Positions 20,977-31,130 of a stretch of DNA of 64,000 nucleotides are shown here, piece by piece. The translations under genes were made by a program, and so were the position numbers. The DNA is from Rhizomys pruinosus (taxonomy: Eukaryota > Chordata > Mammalia > Rodentia > Spalacidae), in NCBI GenBank assembly GCA_009823505.1, contig VZQC01005897.1, forward strand, positions 96,796 through 160,795. Direction: 5' to 3'. Position 1 is the stretch's first letter, and every line of letters starts with the position of its first letter. The notes under the pieces were generated by a model. The model was not told the DNA's origin and made no database searches. It saw nothing but the letters and a program-made list of their open reading frames with translations.

Positions 20977-22300
20977 CCCCCCCCCCCCCCCCGGTCCGCT
21001 TTCTTATACTAACCTAGGCTCAGCAGCTCAGGGGTAGCACTACCCACAGTGTGCTGGCCTTGATCGGTATCACTCGAACCATCAAGAAAGAAATGGCCTC
21101 ATAGATTGTTCACAGGCAAATCCGAATAGAGGCAGTTCCTCCAATTGAAGGTTCCATCTGTCTAGATGTGGTCTAGCTGACAAAGGGAAGAGGTATCTGG
21201 GGTTTTTCTTCAATGAACTATGAAGTATTTATTTTGAGAAAACATATCACTTTTCATCTGGAGAGAAGGTGGAAGCCATTGGCATGGTGCATCAATGTGT
21301 GTGGTTGCCCAGATCTGGGCAGAGTAGGGGTAGAGGGAGGCTTATCTAGCACAGCTGCTGTGTTGAAGTTAGAGGCTGGGCGATAGCCCATATGGCTAGG
21401 AAACTTTGAAAAAATGAACTCTCTGAATAAATATTCTGAGAATACTAGAGAAGATACAATTGTGTAAAGAGGTAAAACTAGAATACACCCCATGGGCTGT
21501 ACTGGAATGGTAGGAACTAGTGCAAAGTCATGTATTTAGCATTTCTGTATAGAAAGAAATAGAAAGATGTGTCTGGGCATGTGCATGTGTAACGTGGATG
21601 ATATTTGTTTCCTAGAGAGGCCAAGAACTCTGATATCCTCAGTGATAGTGAACATGTCTAGCGCTCAGAGCTTGGCCCTGTAGATATGACTGACTCTAGG
21701 TCTAGGGAAAAGATGGAGTAGATGAGCCCAGACTATCTTATCATACTAGAAAGTAAGGAATTGCTCAACAAGCAACAGCATCTCCAAGGACTCAAGAGTT
21801 ATCCTGCAAAGGCTCCCAGTGATCAAATAAGGGGCATTTGAACGAGATATGCACGGTTGAGTTCCGTTCTCTTGCCCAGTGCAGGTCTCGCCACCTCCTC
21901 AGTTTCCCCGAAATTAAATAAGTCTTATTAATCCTTAGTAATCCCCGACATGAGGTACTGTTCCCCTTATGTATCGCAGCCCTGTAAATTGGACAATAGT
22001 ATTGAAAATTTGGCTAGTCTCTACGTTTTTTAATTGCAATCTATATGGAACAACTTCTTTTCAATCACTTGCAGAGAGTTGTTAGGTGGCCAGATGGATT
22101 TGGTGATATATCAGACATTGCTATTGCTGAGAATGAGTTGGTAATAAGATGAAATTATCACTACTGTGGGATTAAGAAAGACACCAGTCTTTTGGAACAG
22201 AGTCAAAGTGACCAGCCTAACTTGGGCAATAGGATGATTTCCCTTCTCTGTTCTCTTCTAGACTCAGCCTCCCCTAAGATCTAACGAAAGTTTCCATATG
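20977..22300. other. No gene recognised
   Basis: Apart from the 16-base C run at the start, this is mixed-composition sequence. No exon, RNA gene or named repeat could be supported. Confidence 0.5.
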
Positions 22301-22336
22301 TTACAACAAAGTTTCATCTTGCTTCAGCTTTACATG

Positions 22337-22467
22337 GAGGCTATTATTGTCTGTTGGTTGCTTGACTTCATAAATAATATTTTCATGATTCTGCCGAACT
22401 TAGTCCAGGCTATTATTTTTGTTGGTTGCCTTTCATAATAACTATGTCATGATTCTGCAGAACTATA
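22337..22467 (+). repeat. About 65-bp imperfect tandem repeat
   Basis: Two units: each runs from 'ggctattatt' through 'gttggttgc' and 'catgattctgc' to 'gaact'. The second is slightly shorter. Confidence 0.8.
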
Positions 22468-22779
22468 ATATTCACAGGAATCGTTTTGTTTATTTTATTT
22501 TTTGAATTTCGCCTTTTGGGGGAATGCCAACTGAAAGTGACCAGAACTGAAGAGTTATCTTTGCTGGAGTTAGTTACTACAGGACCACAGTGGCTAGATC
22601 CTGGCCTGGGGCCTATTCAAGTGCACTGAAGCCTTCTTACCTGGCCTTTTTTTGGTGGTCCACTGAGTGCTCTAAAATATGCCACAAAGGGCAGATGCTT
22701 CCTAAGAGAAGCTTTACAGAGTTTGATGTTGTTTGATCCCTGTGCGTTTAAAATTAAAATCCTTTTTTTCTTTTCGTGG

Positions 22780-23150
22780 GAACTATTTTATGTTTACTTA
22801 GGAATAGTCATAGTGGCATGTACTGCCGTTTCCCAACGCCCCTTTTGCACACAAGTATCACCATCTCCCAACAATCGCCCGTAGTTCCTCCCCCTGCCAC
22901 ATATTTGACCACTGTTCGCGGCACCCCTCTGGAACAGCTTTGCGGCTCGCCCTACATGCCAGGCCTTCCCCCCCGCCTATCCACGCGCTCCGGCACTCGA
23001 ACCAGGTTGAGGGCCATACTGGTTGCCTGCCGTCAGACTTCTGAACCGCCAAAAGAACACACTTCAGATGACCCTCCAGAAGGGAGCAACTCTTTGCTAC
23101 GGTCACCCTCTGGAGAGATACTCTCCTAAACATATAAGCAGCACCAAACT
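22780..23150. other. GC/CpG-richer block of unknown origin
   Basis: Contains more CG dinucleotides than its AT-rich surroundings ('gttcgcggcacc', 'ccacgcgctccgg'). Open frames occur on both strands, with no recognisable motifs. It may be poorly corrected sequence. Confidence 0.4.
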
Positions 23151-23184
23151 CCAAGCGCCAAAACTACGCCTAGTAAATAGATAG

Positions 23185-23570
23185 ACTAATAACTGAACAT
23201 CCAGTTTCTTAAAAGATGAAGTACCAGTGGCCAATAAACATGTGCACAAGATGTTCACCATTTTAGCCCTCGTTCGCCCTGAACATTCTGCGTCCCTTGG
23301 CGATTCCATTATCAGCAACAGTCAGAAGGGCATAATTAAATAAACAAAAGAACCGATGCTGGCAAATATGTGAGAGATGGGCCAGGGTTACTCTTATACA
23401 CTGCCAATGGGAATACATGAGTCTAGTTGCTATGGAAATTGGTATTTCACTTTCTTCAAAATACAAAAATAGACAATAACCCTACCGATGGTGACCCCAC
23501 ATCCTGGACTATGCCTGAAGAGCCGCCAAGTCACAATACCACCCTAAAATCGTTTGACATCAATCTTTTA
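23185..23570 (+). repeat. Old L1 ORF2 3' fragment
   Basis: 'gaagtaccagtggccaataaacatgtg', 'gatgctggcaaatatgtgag' and 'actcttatacactgccaatggg' are the usual plus-strand L1 ORF2 C-terminal/3' landmarks. No frame is open. Confidence 0.72.
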
Positions 23571-24204
23571 TTGTAAAAGGCCCTTTATGGAAGCATACTT
23601 AGGCTTTCTGATAAATAAATTTCATTTGTCTATAGATCACAGGATCCTTTTACGAACATTTTTCTTGTAGTTTATTTGCCTGATTTAATCGTCATAGCTC
23701 TTAATCCATTAGTTCGCTCCCTTCCACCCTCTCCCATAAGCCCCTGCCACCGAATTTCCTAGTCATTCATATCCCATATTAAGTTCCGATTTGTCACGAC
23801 CATTTGTTGCACACCCAGATCTCCCTTCGGTTGCCATTTATCATTGACCTGGGAGTCTGGTCAGTCCACTGAAAGTCACTCCCTTAAAGAAATCAGCTCT
23901 TCCTCACCAACCAGGTTCCCATTTTGCTAGATAATTCTTGCATAGGTTGTGGCTGCTGCGGTTATTACCCTCATTTCCCGGTGCTATGTTTTTTTTTGTC
24001 CTGACTGAAGTCGCCATGGTCTTACACATTCTGGTTGCAAAAATTCATATGAGCAAGTTCCCCTTGGCCCTGAAAACCCTGTTTTTGCCATTCCCTTATG
24101 TTTCATTTTCAACCAACCCTGATTTTTACAATATTTCTGTCCTCTCCTTTGCAATTGGGGTCGCCTGAGTTGTGGGTGTTGAGGAGCTTAATAATTGAGT
24201 CCAG

Positions 24205-24468
24205 GGGCTGGAGAGAATGCCTAGCGGTTAAATCGCCCCGACCGCGAACTTCAGAGGAACCTGGGTTCGATCCCCCATCCACGCCACAGGTGGCGCGAGA
24301 ACCGTCGTGAAACACCGGTCCAGGAGAACTCAGTCCCAGGGGAATCCGAAGACCCTCTTTCTCTGACCGGCCGGCGGGCATTGCACGACACGGTTCACAG
24401 ACTTGCAATGCAGAAGTACATTCATACATCATACAAGAATAAATAAAATTAATAAAAAAAATTAAAAA
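24205..24468 (+). repeat. B2 SINE, indel-rich
   Basis: Plus-strand head 'ggggctggagagaatgcctag', B box 'gggttcgatccc', duplicated body motif ('ggtccaggagaactcagtccc'), tail 'cattcatacatcatacaag' and an A-rich end. Confidence 0.9.
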
Positions 24469-24514
24469 ATTGAGCCATATTAATACAGGACACCCATGTT
24501 TGACAGCCTCTGTC

Positions 24515-24700
24515 TGTTCTTTTTTTTTTGTTTTTTTGGTCTTTTTTGAAGACAGGGTCCTCCCTGGAGCCGCAGCTGTACTGGAACTCACTCGGTAGAC
24601 CAGGCTGGCCTTGAACTCACAAGATCCGTCTGTGCCCTCTAACACTCCCCAAGTGCGGGGATTAAAGTAAAGGCGTGCAACCACCATGCTGTGGCCTTCG
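24515..24700 (-). repeat. B1 SINE, indel-rich
   Basis: Minus-strand B1 with 'gacagggtcctccctgg', 'cggtagaccaggctggccttg' and 'attaaagtaaaggcgtgcaacc'. Confidence 0.87.
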
Positions 24701-25540
24701 TGTGCGTCAGACGCTGTTTGTAAGAGAAAAGCTCACTAGGAGAGTTTGAGGGAATGTGTGTAGTATTTCTCTCTACCCGCCTGTGTCTGTTTGGAAATAT
24801 CCCATGAGCCTTAGTGTAGAGTCACCACTGTTAGATTGTGTCCCGTTAAGGCTGGCTTCGCTAGATAAACCGTTGTGGAGCTCTAATATAGGCCTCATCG
24901 GTCAAAAATAAAAAGGCTTCTTGATAGTGTTGTATGGTTAATACTTGTCGGTTGAATATAGGGATCCATATTTAGTAATGGGTGAGAAATTTATTGTGTA
25001 GAGATCTTAACCAACAGTGATAGGGTTTTTCTCAGAATCTATGACGCTCTCCAGCCTAATGTATTTGGAGATGTTTTACAATGCTACTTGATAGTTCCAC
25101 GACATTGAAAGGGCGTTAATTCCAATTGATAGCCTTTGATTACACACTGAGAAAAGTGCCACTACTGTATAAGAGTCATATGCTGTGCTGTTCATTGACA
25201 CTGTTGTTAGGCCTTAAAGCTGATGTTGGACAATTGATTGATTTTTCTCCTTTAGCATCTTTCATAGTATCTTCTAGAACTATAAGGTCACTTCAGGGAG
25301 GAAACTTCCAGGTCAGTTTCACAGTCTCCTTGCTTTAAGTCCTGGGATCGTACTGTAAAAGAAGTTATTCCTGGTTCGTTCAGTAGTATGATTTACTTTC
25401 AAGTTCATAGGGAGGTAGTCAATGGCAATATACAATAGCGTGGGTATATTTTTGGGAGCTCCTTGGACTACACTGACCAACAACTAGAGGGAGGGTTCTC
25501 CTTTCTGGCACTGTTTCCCTCGTTATGGAGCCTTCAGGTA

Positions 25541-25769
25541 TACTCATGCACTCATGTTCAGATATTGTGCCTGCATTTTTCCAGGGATTTTTTTGACTTA
25601 ATAATTTTCCTCTGCCTTTTTTTACACCACATAAGCTTTATTTATCTCTCTTCTCTCCCTTTATCTGTCTAGACCTCCCTCCATATCTTCTCCGTGCCTT
25701 CTCCATTTAGAGTGTCTCCATTTCCCCCATTTTTCCTCTTGATGTATGTTTCCCTTCTTTTTTTTTTTA
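25541..25769. other. Pyrimidine-rich linker before copy B
   Basis: T/C-rich sequence ('ctctcttctctccctttatc', 'ctcccatttttcctc'-like) with no counterpart to the left of copy A, so it lies outside the duplication. Confidence 0.55.
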
Positions 25770-26028
25770 ATTTGTTATTTATTCGGTGATGTTGGGTGGA
25801 GGAATGTACTGTCCTGCTGCGTGACATGTATGGTTGCACCCTGGCGGGCAATGCTGCCGGAGGGTCAGAAAGAAGGGTCTCTCGTTTCCCCTGGAACTTG
25901 GGTTCCTCCTGGAATTGATTTTCAAGAGGTTTCTCGGCCGCATGTTGTGCTGGAGATCGAAACCCGGGTCCTCTGCAAGAGCGGTCGGCTCGCTTAACAA
26001 ACAACCGATAGCCATCGCCTCCAGCCCC
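25770..26028 (-). repeat. B2 SINE at left end of copy B, indel-rich
   Basis: Homologous to 126-394 and followed by the same L1 sequence ('gatgtatctgtttcttatctc'). The body has extra bases throughout ('gtcagaaagaagggtctctcg'). This marks the left limit of the shared block. Confidence 0.88.
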
Positions 26029-26483
26029 GATGTATCTGTTTCTTATCTCGAGTTCCTTCATCCCCTTTACCGTTATACCACCCCCATGTTTCACTTGTAA
26101 AATGTTTTTCCTTTTCTTTTCGTTCCTTCCCTATGTCGTTCCTTAACAGCTGAATAACTTTCCATTGTGTAAATGTCTCACATTTTCATTATCCCCCTTA
26201 TCAGTTATAAGGACATTTTAAGTTGTTTCCATTTCTTGACTACTATTTGGGAAAAGAGCAGTACCAAATAATGGATTACAGGTATCTCTACATGAGGGAT
26301 GAGTCCCCTTTTAGGGTATGTGCCAAATAGTGAATATAAACCAGGTCCATGAGGTTTCATTAGTTTTTTAAGTGGTCTCCACACTGCTTCCCATATGGTG
26401 CAATGAATTTGCAGTCTACCAGCAGTGATGGAAGCGTTCCCCTTCCCCACAATCTTCTCCAGCATTTGGTAACATCTTTGTTT

Positions 26484-26576
26484 GTGTTGGGGTTAGGGTG
26501 AGGGGGGCGACAAGGGGGAGGGAGTGCTGCACAACAAAGAGAGGTACGAGAGAGGGTGAGATACCGGTGTATATGT
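26484..26576. other. G-rich block replacing L1 sequence in copy B
   Basis: Between 'agcatttggta' and 'ttttgatctgta', copy A has about 65 bases of normal L1. Here there are about 93 bases rich in G ('ggggttagggtgagggggg', 'caagggggagggag') with 'gagagagg'. It matches neither flank. Confidence 0.75.
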
Positions 26577-27914
26577 TTTGATCTGTATGTCTCTAAGTTC
26601 TAAAGATGTTTGAACACTTTTTTTGCATTTCTTAGTCACTTTTATTTCTCGAATTTGAACTCTCTGTTCAGGGTCCCTGCCTTTTTATGGGTCGTTTTGT
26701 TTGTTGTTTGCTTTGGTTTTTGAGTTTTTTAATATATTGTGGATATTAATCTCTTCAATGTGGGAAGCAGGGAAGACCTTGCTCTACACCATGTTTTGTC
26801 TCCTTCACTGTTTATAAGCTTATTGAAAGCCCCAGTTGGGTTGACTGTGGAACCGTAATGTCCTGAGCAACGATGTTTTGAGCTCTAGAAAGTCAATTCC
26901 TACACCTATGTCTTTTATGGCATTACCTAGGTTTTCTTGTAGCAGTTTCAGTGTTTCACATTTCATATTGATGTCGTTGATCTATTTGGAGTTAAGTTTT
27001 GTGCAGGGGGAAATAAAGAGTCCAATTTTCATTCTTCTATAGATGGAGATCTAGTTTGGCCAGCACATTTTGTTGAAGATGGTGTCTTACCTCCATTTGT
27101 TGTGTTCGTGGCATTTTTGTCAAATATTAGGTGGCAGAAATTGTAATAACTCTTGTTTGGGTCCTCTTTGTGTTCCATTGAGCTGTGGTGCCTGTTTTGT
27201 GCCAGTACCGATGGCTGTTTTTATGACTATATTTCCGGAATATAGTTTGAGATCCGGTATGGTGATCCCCCAGCATTGTTCTTTTTGGTCGGGAGTGCTT
27301 TGGCTATCCAGGGTCTTGAGTGGTTCCATATGCATTTTAGGATATTTTTAACTAGCTCTTGAAGAGTGTCAATAGGAATTTTTGATGACAGTGCCTTAGT
27401 CGATAGAGTGGGTTTTTGATAAGAATGGCCATTTTTCAGGAATATATCCACCAGTCATGAGTCACAGTAGGAGAGGGTCCTTCCAATGGCCCGGTGTTTA
27501 TTTTCCATCTCATTTCTTTAAAGATTTTAAAAATTTTTAACTACTGTAAGAGATCTTTAATGTCCTTGGTTGGGTCATCCATAATTATTTTGTTATTTTG
27601 AGGCTATTGTGAATAGGAGGGTCTCCATGTGCTCTCTTTCTCCTGTTGCTTTTTATTGATACATAGTAAGGCGACTGATTTATGTAAGTTGATTGTATAA
27701 CCTAGCACTTTGCTGAATGTAGTGATCATTTCCATGGAAATTCAATGGTGGAATTTTTGGGATCTATTACATATAATATCCATCTGCAAATAGTGATAAT
27801 TGGACCTCTTCTTTTCCAGTTTTGTACTGATTTAATTTGCTGTTTTGTCTTATTGTGCTAGTAAGAGTTTCACGCACTATTTATATTTATTTAGTTATTT
27901 ATTTATGTTTATTT

Positions 27915-28072
27915 ATTTTTTATCTTTTCGAGACAGGGGGTCTCCCTGTAGGCCCCAGCTGTCCTTGGAACTCACTCTGTAGACCAGGCCTTGCCTTTGA
28001 ACTCACAAAGATCCTCCTCCTGCCTCGGCCGCCAAGTGCTAGGATCTAAGTTGTGTGCCACCATGACCAGCA
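27915..28072 (-). repeat. B1 SINE inserted in L1 (copy B)
   Basis: Same insertion as 3632-3755, full length here, with (TTTA)n at its left as in unit 1 of copy A. Confidence 0.9.
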
Positions 28073-28659
28073 ACTCACGCACTATTTTGAAAGAGAGTAG
28101 AGATAATGAGAGTCTGGTTTCTGATTTTAATGGAAATGCTTCCATTTTTTTATGTCTCCATTTAGAATATGTTGGCTGTGTGTGTGTATATATTAGCTTT
28201 AATTATTTTGAAGTATGTTCCCTCCAGTCCAATTACTTTTAGGATTTTAAACATGAATGCATGTTGAGTTTTGTCAAAGACCTTTTCTGCATCTGTTGAG
28301 AGATGACCACCAAGGTGGTTTTGTCTGTAAGTCCATTTATATGATTATTACAGTTATTGGCATATATATATATAAGATATTTTTTTTTTTTTGAACCATC
28401 CCTGCATGGTCGGGAATAAAGCCAACTGGATCAGGTCGATGATCTTTTGATGTGTTTCCTATGTGGTTTATGATTTTGATTTCGGATGTTTTGTCTAATG
28501 TTCGACTAGGATATATGGGCCTACAGTTTCCTCCCCTTTTGTTGTGGCCTTATATGTTGGGTTTTAATTATTAGAGTGATACTTGGCTTCATAGAAGAAG
28601 TTTGGGATTTATTCATCTGTTTCTATTTTTTTGAATAATTTTAAGAATTTACTGTTTTG

Positions 28660-28790
28660 AGATCTTTGAATGTCCTGCTAGTAGCATTCGGCTTGTAAAT
28701 ACATCTGGGCCTTGGCTTTTTTTTTTTTTTTAGAATTCTGCTGTGAAACATTCTTGGCCTGGGCTTTTTTTTATTTGTTATGGCTCTGTT
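28660..28790. repeat. Local duplication in copy B L1
   Basis: The sequence from the 'gcattc' block through 'acatctgggcc..ggcttttttt' occurs twice with a T-run between. Copy A (4340-4380) has it once. Confidence 0.75.
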
Positions 28791-29176
28791 TAAGTTGTTG
28801 GTTTAACTTTGGTGGTGTCCATACGGTTGTAGAAAGTGTAATCTTTTTTGTTCTTTTTTTTTTTTTTTTAAGATTTTCAAATTTAATATATATAGACGTC
28901 TAGTATTCCCCTGTCAATATCGGGATCTTTTTGGTGTCTGTTATTTTGTCCCCCCCACATTGAAGGTGAGATGGAGTTCTTGCACACAACAAAAATGGAT
29001 TTTGTTTCTTAAACAATTCTACTAGCTAATATCTTTTGACTGGGGAGCTGAGGCCAATGATATTTAGGGACATTATTAAATATATCTATAGTGTTTTACT
29101 ATTAATTCATCATTTGTAGTTCAATCTGTGTTCTTCACCAGCCTAGTTTTGTGTTTCTGTATTATAACCTTCCTAT

Positions 29177-29640
29177 TTAAATCGTTCTGTAAACTCTTGG
29201 GTATAAGTCATTTCTGTCTTCATGCTCTGTATTACTGCAGTATTTTCTGTAGGAATGGATTGGTGGAAGTGAATTCTTTTTGTCTATTCCTGCCATGGAA
29301 AATTTTCCCTTCTGTTTGCCTTTCACTAGTGATGGTAGTTTTGCTTGCTGGTAAAGTATGTCATGGTTGGCTTTCATGGTCATATTAACAATGGGAATAC
29401 TTTGGTCCAAGGTCTTCTGGCGTCCATAGTTTTGCATTGAGAAGTCAGCTTGTAATGCTTACTGGTTTTCACTTTATACTACTTGTTTTTCTCTAACAGC
29501 TTTCAGTACCATCTCTTTGTTTTGTACATTTCCTGTTTTTTCTATGATATGCCATGGGGAGTTTCTGTTGTGGTCCTGACTAATTGGTGTTCAGTGTGCT
29601 TCTTATATCTGGGTTATGCCTTTCCTTAATTTAAGGGACT
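29177..29640 (-). pseudogene. L1 ORF1 remnant (copy B)
   Basis: 'MTMKANHDILYQQAKLPSLV' and 'KGKQKGKFSMAGIDKKN' are frameshifted forms of the ORF1 C-terminal region seen intact at 4997-4800 in copy A. The extra residues come from inserted bases. Confidence 0.82.
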
Positions 29641-30874
29641 GTGTCTATAAGCCCTGTTGAGCTCTACTTAACAAACAAACCATTGGCCTGGATAGTATCC
29701 TTCTTGTAGGCCGTGATGTGTAGAGTTTGGTCCTTTTTTATGGTGTCCCCACAATTTCCTGAATATTCTATTCTATCCTTGTGTGTTTGGAAAGTTTTTT
29801 TTTTTTTTTATTTTTTTATAGTTTTTAAGAAGTCCAGTTCTTCAAATTTGTTTGTTCATTCCTTGATCTTAATGTGTTCCAAATTCAATTTCTTCTGCTT
29901 GTTGAGGCTTCTTCATTTCATTTCAAATTGACTTAACTGAGTATTTTCAATTCCTCTTCATTTTGCCCCTTTGGATTGTATTCAATAGTTCTATCTCTTT
30001 GTGAATTCACTTTTCAGTCCTGAATTGTTTTTGTTTATTTCATTCAGCCACATATTTGTAACTTTCTTGAGCTTCCGTCATAAGTTTATGCCTCGCCTCT
30101 TTGAGTTCTTTGAGTAATTTGTTTTTGTGTTAAGTTTCTTTGTCACTGTTTTGATTGTTTCTTTTTAAATTCTAGTAATTATGGGGATCCTCAGGATGAT
30201 TCTCATTTGTAGTACACTTTCTGTAGGACTGGTGGATTTTGTTGGGAACATATTAGTTTGGTTTTTTCATATTATTTAGTGGGGTGTTTTTTGTTGCCAG
30301 TTGAGCACAATGGATGTCTTTTTTATTAATCAGTTGCTGAGTCCAATCACTAATTATTCGTACCTTTGTTTAGTTGAAATTTGGTTCTGTTTCTATTATT
30401 GTGGCCATAGCTTGGTTGCTTTTTTGCTCAGGTATGGAAAGTTAGTTGGTGTATGCTTTAGGTTCTTGCAGGGTAGTAAGGCTTTGTCGGGTTTAGTAGG
30501 CAGGTCGGGGTGTTACAGAACAGTAACCCACCAGGGCAAGATAGGGGTGGGAATGAAGGGACAAAAGCCTGTGAAGGGTCTAAGAAACAGAGTGCAAGGA
30601 GAGAGTGGCGCTGCTCAGGCAGCATGGAACTCCAGAGTAAGTGATCTCCAAACAAACATTTCTTTTCTTCCATCATCTATAGAAGGTGTCCTTTCAGGAC
30701 TATGAACTTGTGCATGCCCAAACAACTGTATATTAATGCAGGCATTTGAAGTTTTTCAGTCTCAGAAATCTGTTCCAATGATCCTCCATTTGAAGGGAGT
30801 CAGTTGCCTACCCATAGTTTAGGTGAGAGACAATGTGCTGTAGTAGTTATGAGGGAGTCCTACACAGATTGTTT

Positions 30875-31130
30875 TAGTGCATTTGCATGTGCACGCATGT
30901 ATACATGCACATGTATGTGAAGGCCAGACGTCACTGATTGGGCTAGACTCGTCTGGCTAACCAGTCCTAGGAATCCACCTGTTTCCAACTACCCAGAGCT
31001 GGGATTACTGGCACATGCCTCTTGGTCTTGCTTTCTTATGTGAGTATGGAAGGTAGTCCAAAACGGGTCCTTACGCTCGCTCAGTAAGCACTTTTATCTA
31101 TTGAAGGCCTTCTCAGCCCAGGGCACTTTT
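30875..31130 (-). repeat. B4/RSINE-type SINE (copy B)
   Basis: Nearly identical to 6408-6660. Confidence 0.75.

Larger units (their letters stand above)
23880..25540 (+). repeat. Long rodent interspersed repeat, copy 1 (SINE-interrupted)
   Basis: Shares blocks with 42870-44690, including 'cctcattt-like starts', 'actacactgaccaacaactagagggagg' against 'actaccctgaccaataatttgaaaggggg', 'ctggcact' and 'tccaggtcagtt'. It has a B2 (24205-24465) and a B1 (24515-24700) inserted. It may be noncoding L1/Lx sequence or an LTR-type repeat. I cannot name it. Confidence 0.55.
26029..30700 (-). mobile_element. L1 LINE, defective (copy B, indel-rich)
   Basis: Colinear with the L1 at 395-6230 but without the 1.5-kb tandem repeat. 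The same internal loss of endonuclease sequence and the same B1 insertion are present, so both share one history. It differs by very many one- and two-base indels. For example, an extra C splits the FADD codons near 27780. ORF1 pieces are visible at 29437-29177. Confidence 0.88.
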
